This document shows, in pieces, positions 51,645 through 61,224 of a stretch of DNA of 64,000 nt. The notes under the pieces are model-generated. The model did no database searches. It saw only the letters and a program-made list of their open reading frames with translations, and was not told the DNA's origin. Source of the DNA: Prevotella sp. (GTDB lineage: Bacteria > Bacteroidota > Bacteroidia > Bacteroidales > Bacteroidaceae); assembly GCA_017538105.1 (NCBI GenBank), contig JAFYJN010000040.1, positions 1 through 64,000 of the forward strand. Direction: 5' to 3'. How positions within the stretch are numbered: position 1 is the first letter of the stretch; each line of letters opens with the position of its first letter. Made by a program: the position numbers and the translations under genes.

Positions 51645-53303
51645 ATGATGAAGTCACGAACTTTACTCGTTATCAGCGCATTGGTCTGTGGCATGAGTGT
51701 ACAAGGCCAGACCGACGACAAACCTGTCAGTGTGTCGGGTAGCATCCAGAGCGACATCCTTATCCCCCAAGACGACGAGAAGATCAACACCGAGCATATC
51801 TCCGAAGACCTACTCACCAACACCTATGCAGAGGTGAACGTGATGAGCAAATACGTGGATGCCGGCATGCGTCTAGAATACTTGGAGCATCCCCTTCCCG
51901 GTTTTGAGAACGACATCAAGGGTTGGGGAGTTCCTTATTTTTTTGTCAAGGGCAAGTTGAAGGAAACCGAGCTCACACTAGGCCATTTCTACGAGCAGTT
52001 TGGCAGCGGCTTTGTGCTCCGCACCTATGAGGAACGCTCTTTGGGCATCGACAATTCATTGTTGGGCGCCCGTTTGGTGAGTAAGCCCTTGAAAGGGGTT
52101 CAGGTGAAGGTACTCACCGGCAAACAGCGTCGTTACTGGCATACCAATGATGCTTGGGTGAGTGGTGCCGATGTTGAGTTGAGTCTTGACCAATGGTTGC
52201 GCCCTTTGGAGTCCCAAGGTTTTTACCTCACCCTCGGGGCCTCGTTCGTGAACAAGCACGAGAAGGCCTCCGACGATGAAATTTTCGTCGATGCCACCCA
52301 CAAGCTCAATTTGCCTGAGAACGTCAATGCCTGGGATGTTCGCATTAACCTGACAAAAGGACCTGTGAGCGTACTCGCTGAATATGCCGGGAAATCTCAA
52401 GACCCTTCCTTCGACAACGGCTATATCTATCGTCACGGTCACGTTGCCATGTTATCGATGACTTATGCCAAGAGTGGGCTCAGTCTGCTGGCCCAGGCCA
52501 AACGTTCTGTAAACATGTCGTTCCGCAGCAAGCGTTCTATGACCGGCACCTCGTCGACCATCAGTTACCTTCCCCCGTTTACGATGGAGCACACGTACGA
52601 CCTCCCCGCTTTATACCCCTACGCCACCCAGCCCGACGGAGAATGGGCCTACCAATTGGAAGCCGGCTACACCTTCAAACGCAACACCAGCCTTGGTGGT
52701 CGCTACGGCACCAGTGTGAAGGTGAATTTCTCGCATGTGCATGCCATCGACCGCAACGACCATGAGAATGAAAGTGCCAATGGTCTCATGGGGACCGACG
52801 GTTATGGGTCATCGTTCTGGAAGTGGGGCAACCAAACCTATTACCAGGATTTCAACATCCAGTTGGAGAAGCGACTGACCCGCGATTTCAAGATGAACCT
52901 GCTTTATATGAACCAGATTTACAACATGACTGTCATCGAAGGCGAGGGCGGCATGGTTCATTCCAACATATTTGTAGCGGAGGGACAATACAAGTTCAAC
53001 AAGCGACTGTCGTTACGTGGTGAGTTGCAGTATCTGACCACCCACGGCGACTTGGGCGATTGGTTGTATGGTTTGTTGGAACTGTCTATCGCCCCCCATT
53101 GGATGTTCACTGTAAGCGACGAATGGAACTGCGGTGCCACCGATGTCCATTACTATATGGGAATGATTACGTTCAGCACCGGTTCCCACCGCATCCAAGC
53201 CGGCTATGGCCGCACTAGCGAGGGTTTCAACTGTTCTGGCGGCGTATGCCGATATGTTCCCGCCACCAAAGGCTTTACGCTCTCATACAACTATAGTTTT
53301 TAG
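51645..53303 (+). CDS. DUF6029-like secreted/outer-membrane protein
   Basis: 552 residues. Signal peptide SRTLLVISALVCGMSVQGQ. The rest is beta-rich with alternating aromatic strands, e.g. VPYFFVKGKLKETELTLGHF and YLTLGASFVNK, ending GFTLSYNYSF, consistent with a beta-barrel of the DUF6029 type. Function unknown. Second gene of the operon, 6 bp after tlpA-like; 122 bp before the Omp28-like gene. Confidence 0.78.
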   Translation: MMKSRTLLVISALVCGMSVQGQTDDKPVSVSGSIQSDILIPQDDEKINTEHISEDLLTNTYAEVNVMSKYVDAGMRLEYLEHPLPGFENDIKGWGVPYFFVKGKLKETELTLGHFYEQFGSGFVLRTYEERSLGIDNSLLGARLVSKPLKGVQVKVLTGKQRRYWHTNDAWVSGADVELSLDQWLRPLESQGFYLTLGASFVNKHEKASDDEIFVDATHKLNLPENVNAWDVRINLTKGPVSVLAEYAGKSQDPSFDNGYIYRHGHVAMLSMTYAKSGLSLLAQAKRSVNMSFRSKRSMTGTSSTISYLPPFTMEHTYDLPALYPYATQPDGEWAYQLEAGYTFKRNTSLGGRYGTSVKVNFSHVHAIDRNDHENESANGLMGTDGYGSSFWKWGNQTYYQDFNIQLEKRLTRDFKMNLLYMNQIYNMTVIEGEGGMVHSNIFVAEGQYKFNKRLSLRGELQYLTTHGDLGDWLYGLLELSIAPHWMFTVSDEWNCGATDVHYYMGMITFSTGSHRIQAGYGRTSEGFNCSGGVCRYVPATKGFTLSYNYSF

Positions 53304-53311
53304 CAAAGTGC

Positions 53312-53370
53312 GGGAATACTTAGGATATTCTAGGTAAACCTTGGTAATTCATAGACATACCAAGAAATAG
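53312..53370. repeat. CTAGGTAAACCTTGG-type repeat
   Basis: TACTTAGGATATTCTAGG, TAAACCTTGG, TAATTCATAG; period about 9-10 nt, same style as at 44818. Confidence 0.4.
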
Positions 53371-53425
53371 AGGGAGAAATAAGACGTTAGGAAAAATCAA
53401 GAAAAGACAATAGAAGATTCGAGAA

Positions 53426-54208
53426 ATGAACAAGATATTTGTGTTTCTTTTTGCTCTGTGCTACCTACTGACAAGCTGCGACGAGGTAAAAGAAGGCGAC
53501 CGTCTTATCTACGTGAAGCCTGCCGAAGTGAGCCGTGCCGTTCTCATTGAAGATTTTACCGGTCAACGTTGTATCAACTGTCCCAATGCCGCCGATGAGA
53601 TAACTCGTTTACAAGAAGAATACGGTGAGGACAAGGTGATTGCCGTGGGTATTCACGGTGGTGCTTTGGCCGTGTACAGTAATGCCAAGGTAAAAGGATT
53701 GCGCACTGCTTTAGGAGATGAATACAACACCTATTGGAACGTTGAGACGTGGCCCACAGGAATGGTAGACCGTCAGGGGCAGCCTGTCACCCACGACCGA
53801 TGGTCGTCGCTTGTCCGTTCTGAGATTGAGAAGACCTCGCCTGTTACATTGTCGGCGAGATCATGGTATGATGAAGCGACCAACTCGTTATTCGTCGATA
53901 CCGACGTATTCAGCAGTGAGACCAATAACTGCAAGTTACAAGTATGGTTGACTGAGGACGGTATCGTTGCCCCGCAGCAGATGCCCGACGGCTCGATGAA
54001 TCAAGAGTACGTACACAACCACGTGTTACGTGCCGCGGTTAATGGTATTTGGGGCGAAGACATCTCCTTGAAAGAAGGCGAAAAGAGCACCTTCCGCCAC
54101 AGCATCACGCTTCATGATGAGTGGGAGGTCGAGAATTTGAGCTTTGTCGTTTTTGTTTATAATGACAATGGTGTGATTCAAGTATCAAAATCCAGTAAAC
54201 AAAACTAA
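53426..54208 (+). CDS. Omp28-related lipoprotein
   Basis: 260 residues. Lipoprotein signal FVFLFALCYLLTSC (Cys18). A thioredoxin-like region begins at AVLIEDFTGQRCINCPN (CxxC), with YWNVETWPTGMVDR, as in Omp28 family proteins of Bacteroidetes, followed by a beta domain. Predicted outer-membrane lipoprotein of redox type. Third gene of the operon. Confidence 0.85.
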   Translation: MNKIFVFLFALCYLLTSCDEVKEGDRLIYVKPAEVSRAVLIEDFTGQRCINCPNAADEITRLQEEYGEDKVIAVGIHGGALAVYSNAKVKGLRTALGDEYNTYWNVETWPTGMVDRQGQPVTHDRWSSLVRSEIEKTSPVTLSARSWYDEATNSLFVDTDVFSSETNNCKLQVWLTEDGIVAPQQMPDGSMNQEYVHNHVLRAAVNGIWGEDISLKEGEKSTFRHSITLHDEWEVENLSFVVFVYNDNGVIQVSKSSKQN

Positions 54209-54214
54209 TAATAT

Positions 54215-54835
54215 ATGAAGAGAATCTTTACACTTATCATTGGGTTGATTGGCATGAGCCAAATTATGGATGCCCAGACTCTGGAGTTCAGGAACAATGG
54301 CACCCCCGTAGGTGCTGGGGAGACCATCACGTTCTACGCTGAGGAAGACGACTGGGGCATTGTGTCCATTACCACCAACCCCATTGACAAGAGCAACGAC
54401 CTACGTTTGTATAACCTTACCGATAATGACGTGAGTGGCAAGGCAACCATCAACATGACATCGAACACCTTAGGCACCGATGCCAGACAATGGTGTATGG
54501 GCGGCGAGTGCGTGTCGACCAGTGCCGCAAGCTATGATAAGGAGTTCACCATCCCTGCCGGAGGAAGCATTCAGGTTCAGTATGATGTTGAGCCCGAACA
54601 GTTCGGAGAGATGACCACGGAGATGTCTGTGCGCGTGGGGCTTGCCGCTTCCACCAGTATCACCATTCGCTTTGTGTATTCCGATAATGCTGGAATGACG
54701 GGTATCTCTGATTCGGAACGAGTCACAGAGGAAGCCCGCTATGGAGTCGACGGTTCGCAACTTAGCAGATCCCGTCGAGGATTGAACATTGTGAAACTGT
54801 CGAATGGAAAGACGGTGAAAAAGATAGAAAGATAA
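54215..54835 (+). CDS. Secreted protein with YGVDG-type C-terminal tail
   Basis: 206 residues. Signal peptide RIFTLIIGLIGMSQIMDAQ, a beta-sandwich-like body (VSGKATINMTSNTLGTDA, QVQYDVEPEQFGEMTTEMSV) and the tail YGVDGSQLSRSRRGLNIVKL. Last gene of the operon, 6 bp after the Omp28-like gene. The body has two Cys (CMGGEC). Family not recognised beyond the frequent Bacteroidetes secreted type. Confidence 0.75.
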   Translation: MKRIFTLIIGLIGMSQIMDAQTLEFRNNGTPVGAGETITFYAEEDDWGIVSITTNPIDKSNDLRLYNLTDNDVSGKATINMTSNTLGTDARQWCMGGECVSTSAASYDKEFTIPAGGSIQVQYDVEPEQFGEMTTEMSVRVGLAASTSITIRFVYSDNAGMTGISDSERVTEEARYGVDGSQLSRSRRGLNIVKLSNGKTVKKIER

Positions 54836-54980
54836 GATAAGGGGATATAGATGCTATAGAGGCTATAGCAGAGATAGAAGGGATAGTAGGGATAGAAGCT
54901 ATAGCTGGAATAGTAACTATAGCTGGGATAGCAGGGATAGTAGAGATAGCGACAATAGTAGGGATAGAAGCTATAGAAGG
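54833..54980. repeat. 9-nt tandem repeat GGGATAGTA
   Basis: About 15 degenerate units of 9 nt (GGGATAGTA, GGGATAGAA, GCTATAGCT, GGAATAGTA, ACTATAGCT, GAGATAGCG). It sits between the last gene and the terminator of the operon, so it is transcribed. The complementary frame gives an I-P-x repeat but has no sign of being a gene. Confidence 0.75.
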
Positions 54981-55006
54981 CACCACGGTGGTGCCTTCTT
55001 TTGTTG
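54975..55006 (+). terminator. Terminator of the TlpA operon
   Basis: Stem AGAAGGCACCAC/GTGGTGCCTTCT, then TTTTGTTG. Lies just after the 9-nt tandem repeat. Confidence 0.85.
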
Positions 55007-55047
55007 TGGATTATCTATTGAATGCTTATTCGGGGGCTCGACAAATC

Positions 55048-57012
55048 TTATTCAGGACGTAGGTCAGCGGCGGCCAATTGCTCTGCCACTTCTGAGAGAA
55101 TGCGCTGAGCAAATTCTTCTTTAGATAGCACAGCCTGCTCACCTCCGCCTTGCTTACGCATAGCTACGGTACCATCGGCCGCCTCTTTCTCGCCCACGAC
55201 GACCATGTAAGGCACGCGCTTGATTTCGTTGTCGCGGATCTTTCGACCAATTTTCTCGTTACGGTCGTCGATGGTCGCCCGTACACCTACGCTGTCAAGG
55301 TATTTTGCCACCTCGATGGCATAGTCGTTGTATTTCTCCGAGATAGGCAGTATGGCCACCTGGTCGGGAGCCAGCCAGAGGGGGAAGTGTCCCGCTGTAT
55401 GCTCAATGAGTACCGCCGTGAAACGCTCCATCGAACCAAAGGGAGCTCGGTGCACCATCACAGGAGTCTGCTTAGAGTTGTCCTCCGCCGTATATTCCAG
55501 TTTGAAACGTTGTGGCAGGTTGTAGTCCACCTGAATGGTACCCAGTTGCCAACGACGTCCGATGGCATCCTTGACCATGAAGTCAAGCTTCGGTCCGTAG
55601 AATGCCGCCTCACCCAATTCCACCTTCGCCTCAAGACCTTTCTCTTTGCAAGCGTCGATGATGGCTTGTTCACTTTCCGCCCACACCTCATCGGAGCCGA
55701 TATATTTCTCCTTGTCCTTCGGGTCGCGGAGAGATATCTGCGCCTCGACATTGTCGAAGTGGAAGATGGAGAACACCGCCTTGATGATGTCCATGACACG
55801 CATAAACTCGTTTTTCACCTGGTCGGGCCGGCAGAAAATATGTGCATCGTCCTGTGTAAACGAGCGCACACGTGTGAGTCCGTGCAGCTCACCGCTCTTC
55901 TCATAGCGATAAACCGTACCGAACTCCGCAATACGGAGAGGCAGGTCTTTGTATGAACGCGGTTTCCACGCAAACACCTCGCAGTGATGCGGGCAGTTCA
56001 TCGGTTTGAGCATATATTCCTCACCCTCTTCAGGTGTAGTGATAGGTCGGAAAGCATCCTTGCTATAATGGGCATAATGGCCACTAGTGACATAGAGGTT
56101 CTTTCCTCCAATATGCGGAGTGATGACCTCTTGGTAGCCAAAGTTTTTCTGTATTTTCCGCAACAATTCCTGTAGGCGTAAACGCAGGTCTGTACCTTTC
56201 GGTAGCCAGATAGGCAATCCCTTGCCCACGCGGTCGGAGAACATGAACAGTTCCATCTCCTTGCCTATCTTTCGGTGGTCGCGTTTCTTCGCCTCCTCGA
56301 GCATGACGAGATATTCGTCGAGCATCTTCTTCTTCGGGAAAGATATGCCATAGATACGCGTCATCTGCTCACGGTTGGCATCGCCACGCCAAAAAGCGCC
56401 CGCCACACTTGTTATCTTGAGAGCCTTGATGGCTCCTGTGGACACGAGGTGCGGTCCACGGCAGAGGTCAGTGAATGCCCCCTGTGTATATGTAGATATC
56501 GTACCATCCTCCAAATCTTGGTCGATATGTTCACATTTATACGTCTGTCCGTCGGCCTCGAACTCCTTCATGGCATCCGCCTTGCTGATGTCTCGGCGCA
56601 CAACCGGTTCGTTTTTCTTTGCCAACTCGCGCATCTTCTCCTCGATTTTCGGGAAGTCGGATTCGCTGATGACATCGCCCTCTTTAGGCATGACATCATA
56701 GAAGAAACCATTTTCCACCGCTGGTCCGAAACCGAACTGTATGCCCGGATAGAGTTCTTTCAGCGCCTCGGCCAAGAGGTGTGCCGACGTGTGCCAAAAC
56801 GTGTGTTTTCCCTCGTCGTCATCGAACTTGTAGAGAGCGATGGTGGCATCGTTGAGGATAGGACGGTTGAGTTCCACTGTCTCGCCATTAACCCCGCAAG
56901 ATACAACGTCGCGGGCGAGAGCCGGCGAGATGCTCTCTGCGATTTGATAGCCGGTCACTCCCTGCTCATATTCGCGCACGGAGCCGTCCGGAAAAGTGAT
57001 TTTTACTAACAT
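55048..57012 (-). CDS. thrS: Threonyl-tRNA synthetase
   Basis: 654 residues, complete: TGS domain ([20 protein letters not shown]), editing domain with [11 protein letters not shown], catalytic core with zinc ligands in LKPMNCPHH, motif 2 ([22 protein letters not shown]), motif 3 ([15 protein letters not shown]), and the anticodon-binding end ([16 protein letters not shown]). It lies 4 kb from infC-rpmI-rplT, with which it usually forms a cluster. A -7 box TACCTTTG lies at 57040-57047 (minus). Confidence 0.97.
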   Translation of the reverse strand: MLVKITFPDGSVREYEQGVTGYQIAESISPALARDVVSCGVNGETVELNRPILNDATIALYKFDDDEGKHTFWHTSAHLLAEALKELYPGIQFGFGPAVENGFFYDVMPKEGDVISESDFPKIEEKMRELAKKNEPVVRRDISKADAMKEFEADGQTYKCEHIDQDLEDGTISTYTQGAFTDLCRGPHLVSTGAIKALKITSVAGAFWRGDANREQMTRIYGISFPKKKMLDEYLVMLEEAKKRDHRKIGKEMELFMFSDRVGKGLPIWLPKGTDLRLRLQELLRKIQKNFGYQEVITPHIGGKNLYVTSGHYAHYSKDAFRPITTPEEGEEYMLKPMNCPHHCEVFAWKPRSYKDLPLRIAEFGTVYRYEKSGELHGLTRVRSFTQDDAHIFCRPDQVKNEFMRVMDIIKAVFSIFHFDNVEAQISLRDPKDKEKYIGSDEVWAESEQAIIDACKEKGLEAKVELGEAAFYGPKLDFMVKDAIGRRWQLGTIQVDYNLPQRFKLEYTAEDNSKQTPVMVHRAPFGSMERFTAVLIEHTAGHFPLWLAPDQVAILPISEKYNDYAIEVAKYLDSVGVRATIDDRNEKIGRKIRDNEIKRVPYMVVVGEKEAADGTVAMRKQGGGEQAVLSKEEFAQRILSEVAEQLAAADLRPE

Positions 57013-57039
57013 ACAAATATAGTTTTTTGAAATTCAGTG

Positions 57040-57047
57040 CAAAGGTA
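57040..57047 (-). promoter_or_regulatory. -7 box TACCTTTG of thrS
   Basis: TAnnTTTG match on the minus strand, 27 bp before the ATG; the -33 partner is unclear and lies in an ATTAAAAG repeat (57052-57085). Confidence 0.55.
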
Positions 57048-57194
57048 AGGAAAAATAAAAGATTATAAGATTAAAAGATAAAAAAAAGAGTGAGAATGAA
57101 TGTATCCATCTAAAATACTTAGGAATGACATCTTCTTCAACAATGATTCAACAATGAATTAGAGGGTGAGGTGGCGGCGACCAGATAACTACAC

Positions 57195-57228
57195 AAAAAA
57201 GCCCCATCCGAGAGGGATGGAGCTTTTT
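57195..57228 (-). terminator. Terminator of the porin-like gene
   Basis: Stem AAAAAGCCCCATCC/GGATGG-A-GCTTTTT, with a small loop; 33 bp after the stop of the porin-like gene. The T run is on both strands. Confidence 0.8.
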
Positions 57229-57260
57229 GTTAAATTATCAGTATGTTTTCGATTAACTGT

Positions 57261-57839
57261 TTAGAGATCGAAGCGGTAACCGAGAGTAATCTGGAAGAGG
57301 CTGTTCTTCTGGTCGCCGTGGTCGAAGACCTTGGTCAGGCCAAGGTTGTAGCGAGCGTCGAGCACCACATTCTGATACTCATAGGAGATGCCAAGAGGAA
57401 TGGAGAAGTCGAACGACTTGAAACCAGACATATCTACCTCATTGGTACCTGCAGACGTTTCTGACTTCAGTTTATGCGACATATTGAATCCGAACTGGAC
57501 ACCTGTTTTGAGTGCTAAGTTCTTAGCTACATAGACATTAGCCACCATGGGCAAATTGAGATAGTCGAATTTCCATGTATATTCCACTGGACCATCGTCA
57601 CGATTTGCACCCTGCATGGAGTACATGATTCCACCAGCGAGGCTGAACATGTCGGTCAATGTGTATTCAACTTCTGCGCCAGCAGCCAAGCCAATACGGG
57701 GATCGCTTTTACCGTTGTCAGTCAGATTGGCAATGTTTAGAGCCACTTTAGGTTGAAGTGTAACGCTACCCACGGCATGTTGTGCGTAAGCACCCATGGA
57801 AGCCATGGCCATCACAGCAAGAAACATTAGTTTTTTCAT
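57261..57839 (-). CDS. Porin-family outer-membrane beta-barrel protein
   Basis: 192 residues. Signal peptide KKLMFLAVMAMASMGAYAQ, then an 8-strand-type barrel with alternating segments: LAAGAEVEYTLTDMFSLAGG, LALKTGVQFGFNMSHKL, GISYEYQNVVLDARYNLGLT, ending ITLGYRFDL (terminal aromatic). OmpW/PorT-type barrel; role unknown. Its own promoter and terminator make it a single-gene unit. Confidence 0.85.
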   Translation of the reverse strand: MKKLMFLAVMAMASMGAYAQHAVGSVTLQPKVALNIANLTDNGKSDPRIGLAAGAEVEYTLTDMFSLAGGIMYSMQGANRDDGPVEYTWKFDYLNLPMVANVYVAKNLALKTGVQFGFNMSHKLKSETSAGTNEVDMSGFKSFDFSIPLGISYEYQNVVLDARYNLGLTKVFDHGDQKNSLFQITLGYRFDL

Positions 57840-57912
57840 AATTCTTACGTTTTAATTTGACAATAATAGTATGATAATATGCTACGTTTATGTAAAAGAA
57901 TCTTTTACAATG

Positions 57913-57944
57913 CAAAAATATGAAAAAAAATAATTCCCTCCAAA
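57913..57944 (-). promoter_or_regulatory. Promoter of the porin-like gene
   Basis: Minus strand TTTG (57941-57944), 20 bp, TATTTTTG (57913-57920); full consensus; 74 nt to the ATG. Confidence 0.82.
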
Positions 57945-57960
57945 AAAAGAGTGAGAAAAA

Positions 57961-59190
57961 TTACGAAAAGAAGAAATAACTGATGAAAACGGCCGCTATC
58001 ATGCCCGCCACGTCAGCGCAAAGGCCACATGTGACGGCATAGCGGTAACGTCGAATGCCCACGCTACCGAAGTAAACAGCGAGGATATAAAAAGTGGTGT
58101 CGGTGCAACCTTGCAAGACGCTGGCCAAATGTCCCACGAAAGAGTCGGGACCGTAATGGGCGAAACAATCTAGCATCATGCCACGTGCCGCCGGTCCACT
58201 GAGCGGTTTCATCAGTGCCACGGGAAGTGCTCCCACGAAATCGCTGTTCACATTCAACCCGTTGACCAAGGAAACCAAGCCGTCCTGCAGCAGCTGCAAT
58301 CCACCGGAAGCGCGGAACACCCCCACCGCCACGAGGATGGCCACGCAATAAGGAATGAGCGTCACCGCCACATGGAATCCCCCTTTCGCCCCCTCGATGA
58401 ACGAGTCGTAAACATTTCGCCGTCGCAGCGCTCCCGAGCATATAAAGACCATGATGGTACCGAGGATGAGGATGCCTGTGAGCACACGGCAGAAGTCCTG
58501 CACCTGTCCGTTTGTCATTCCGATGATGAACGAGAACAACGCTGCCACGAACAACGCGATGCCTCCTAGCAATGCCAAGATATAACGGTTAAACAAGTTG
58601 ATGCGTTGGTAAGCAGAACACACCAACAACCCCACTACTGTGGAGCACAGTGTTGTGAGCAATAGTGGCAGGAACACGTCGGTAGGGTCTAAGGCCCCCG
58701 CCTTTGCGCGGTATGCCATGATAGACACCGGGATGATCGTCAGTCCCGACGTGTTGAGTGTGAGGAACATGATCATCGGATTACTCGCCGTCTGCTTGTC
58801 GGGGTTGATGGTCTGCAATTCCTGCATCGCCTTCAGTCCCACGGGCGTCGCCGCATTGTCTAGCCCCAACATATTCGCCGACACATTCATGAAGATGGAA
58901 CCGAGCGCTGGATGTCCCTTCGGTATATCAGGAAACAGACGAGTTAGCACAGGACTGAGCCAACGTGCCAGCCGCGCTATGAGTCCACTATCTTCGCCTA
59001 TCTTGAGTATACCCATCCACAGCGTGAGTGTTCCTGTCAGTCCCAGACACATTTCGAATCCCATCTTCGACATGTCGAAGGTGGACTGCACGATGTCGGC
59101 CATGACAGCATCACCCCCGAAAATCCATCGCAACAAAGCGACGAGCACACCGAGGATGAAGAGAGCTGCCCAGATGTAATTCAGTGCCAT
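57961..59190 (-). CDS. Nucleoside-recognition (SpmA/SpmB-like) membrane protein
   Basis: 409 residues, about 10 hydrophobic helices. Two Gate/nucleoside-recognition domains joined as in SpmA-SpmB fusions: FEMCLGLTGTLTLWMGILKI, NMLGLDNAATPVGLKAM and, in the second half, VTLIPYCVAILVAVGVFRAS and QGCTDTTFYILAVYFGS. Inner-membrane protein of unknown transport role. It is the last gene of the run TPR-protein to this gene, 31 bp after the TPR gene. Confidence 0.88.
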   Translation of the reverse strand: MALNYIWAALFILGVLVALLRWIFGGDAVMADIVQSTFDMSKMGFEMCLGLTGTLTLWMGILKIGEDSGLIARLARWLSPVLTRLFPDIPKGHPALGSIFMNVSANMLGLDNAATPVGLKAMQELQTINPDKQTASNPMIMFLTLNTSGLTIIPVSIMAYRAKAGALDPTDVFLPLLLTTLCSTVVGLLVCSAYQRINLFNRYILALLGGIALFVAALFSFIIGMTNGQVQDFCRVLTGILILGTIMVFICSGALRRRNVYDSFIEGAKGGFHVAVTLIPYCVAILVAVGVFRASGGLQLLQDGLVSLVNGLNVNSDFVGALPVALMKPLSGPAARGMMLDCFAHYGPDSFVGHLASVLQGCTDTTFYILAVYFGSVGIRRYRYAVTCGLCADVAGMIAAVFISYFFFS

Positions 59191-59220
59191 GGGATGAGGT
59201 TAAGGATACGCGATGAGCGA

Positions 59221-61188
59221 TTATTTTGAATATTGTTTGATGAGGTTGTATGCCCCATAGACGCCTAATTGTCCGGCTGTACTGAAGTCTTTCACCGCCT
59301 GTTGTTTGTCACCCATATTGGCATAAGAAAGTCCGCGGTTGAGGTATGCCTCTGGCAAGCTGGCATTCAACTCCACCGCTTTGTCATAATCATCGATGGC
59401 CTTCTGGTAATCACCTCGTGCCGCATGAACATTAGCCCTGTTGTAGTACAAATACGCATTTTGGGGTGACAGGGTGAGAGCCTGTGAGAAATTGTCGATG
59501 ACGCGTTGCTGCATCATGTGTATATCCATACCTTGCGCCACAACGGGAATCATCATCGAGAGACACACCCCCCGCTGCCAATAAGCCACTGTACATGTGG
59601 AGTCGATAGAAAGCAGGGTGTTGAGGTCGGCCACCGCATCATCAAGGTTCTGCAGAGCAGTATGTGCCACCGCCCTTTGCAACAACAAGTTTCTTGTGTC
59701 TGTCATGTCATGTGACGCATCGATCTTTGCCGACAACGTATCGACGAGCGTAAAATAGCCTTTCGAAGTGTTCTCATCGAGCTGAGATGGGTTACACGTT
59801 AGGAACAATGTATGAAGTGGTTTGTTTTTTTGGTTGAACTCATCGACGGCACTGTCGAACGCCAAGTACGATTTCACCACATTATTATATTTTGTATAAG
59901 CCAGCAGATACATCGGTTGATATTCCGTACCCACATCGCGGTCCTGCACCCTACCTCGGTATGGACTATCGTATTTGAACTCATGCTCCACCGTCTCCTC
60001 GTCGGCCACCACGATCTGGTTGTATTTGTTCATGTCGATCTCGCTTTTCTTACGCGTAGCCCTCCGTTGGGCTGCCGTCCATCTAGGCTGGATACCGATA
60101 TGCTTGTCCATCTGCGCCTTGAAGATACGGAACTCATCCATCTCCGCCTGATTCACCATACCCAACCGTCGGTAACACTCCGCACGGTTTTTCAGTCCAA
60201 TCCAGAAGTTGGGGTATTGGTTGATAACCGCCGTGTAATCGGTAATGGCCGCCCTGAGGTTACCCGTTTTGTGGTGTAGCACCGCCCTGTTATAGGTGGC
60301 CATGAGATTACCCGGTTCCATCTGCAGGATGAAGTCGAAGTCGTCAATGGCCCTGTTGTCGTCGCCTACCTGGACGCGAAGCAGTCCACGATTATAGTGA
60401 GCGAGGAAATTGTTCGGATCAATTTCTATTGCCCTGTCGTAGTCGGCCATTGCCCCCCTAAGGTTATTGGTATTCAGTCTGGCGAGAGCCCGGTTGACAT
60501 AATTGGACACCATCTTCGGACGTAGTCGTATAGCTTCTGACAGTTGCCTTTCCGCATCGCCCCACTGTGCCCTTGCCAGTGATATATTTGCCGCCGTCAT
60601 CCACCCTTCGGCATCATAGGGGTCTATCTCCAACCCTTTGTTAAGCCATGTTGCCGCCTGTGTGGTATCTTTCTGCAGCATGAATATTTGCGCCTTTATC
60701 GAGTAAGCCCTGGCATTCTGGCTCCAGTGCTGGATAATCGTGTCGAGGTCAAGCTGTGCTTGATCATACTGTTTTAGTTCGAATCGGCATAGCATGCGGT
60801 TGAACCAGAAGTTTTGTGCCGACGAGTCGTTGTGAATGGCGATGTCGTAGTCGCTGATGGCCTCTTCGTATTTACGCTGTCGTATCCGGCACAGCCCCCT
60901 CAACTCATACATGTTATTGATATAGGGATTGAGGTTTATGGCCTCGGAGCAGTCTTGTTCTGCCCCATAAAAATCATCGAGGTAATATTTCGCCACCCCA
61001 CGGTAAAACCACGGCTCATAGAGATATGGTTTCGCACTGATGGCCCTATTGAAATGCTGAATGGCCAGCACATAATCCTCGTAGTACAATGCGCTTCGGC
61101 CATTGATGATAAGCCTGTCGACATTGAACTGCGCCGCTAAATTCAGCGGCGCGAGCATTAGAAGGATCAGTGTTAACCGTCGGAACAT
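59221..61188 (-). CDS. Large secreted TPR protein
   Basis: 655 residues. Signal peptide FRRLTLILLMLAPLNLAAQ. TPR units run from about residue 25 to 345, e.g. EPWFYRGVAKYYLDDFYGAE and NFLAHYNRGLLRVQVGDDNR, then a less regular stretch with RRATRKKSEIDMNKYNQ, and two to three more TPRs near 505-650. Probably periplasmic or surface scaffold. The region 350-500 has no recognised domain. Downstream of def with 36 bp between. Confidence 0.87.
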   Translation of the reverse strand: MFRRLTLILLMLAPLNLAAQFNVDRLIINGRSALYYEDYVLAIQHFNRAISAKPYLYEPWFYRGVAKYYLDDFYGAEQDCSEAINLNPYINNMYELRGLCRIRQRKYEEAISDYDIAIHNDSSAQNFWFNRMLCRFELKQYDQAQLDLDTIIQHWSQNARAYSIKAQIFMLQKDTTQAATWLNKGLEIDPYDAEGWMTAANISLARAQWGDAERQLSEAIRLRPKMVSNYVNRALARLNTNNLRGAMADYDRAIEIDPNNFLAHYNRGLLRVQVGDDNRAIDDFDFILQMEPGNLMATYNRAVLHHKTGNLRAAITDYTAVINQYPNFWIGLKNRAECYRRLGMVNQAEMDEFRIFKAQMDKHIGIQPRWTAAQRRATRKKSEIDMNKYNQIVVADEETVEHEFKYDSPYRGRVQDRDVGTEYQPMYLLAYTKYNNVVKSYLAFDSAVDEFNQKNKPLHTLFLTCNPSQLDENTSKGYFTLVDTLSAKIDASHDMTDTRNLLLQRAVAHTALQNLDDAVADLNTLLSIDSTCTVAYWQRGVCLSMMIPVVAQGMDIHMMQQRVIDNFSQALTLSPQNAYLYYNRANVHAARGDYQKAIDDYDKAVELNASLPEAYLNRGLSYANMGDKQQAVKDFSTAGQLGVYGAYNLIKQYSK

Positions 61189-61224
61189 TTTGAGGGATGA
61201 AGGATGAGCGATGGGCGATGAAGG

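Noticed and set aside
54762-54986. 74-codon minus-strand frame with I-P-x repeats
   Set aside because: It results from a 9-nt tandem repeat opposite a transcribed 3' region; no promoter and no homology-like features.
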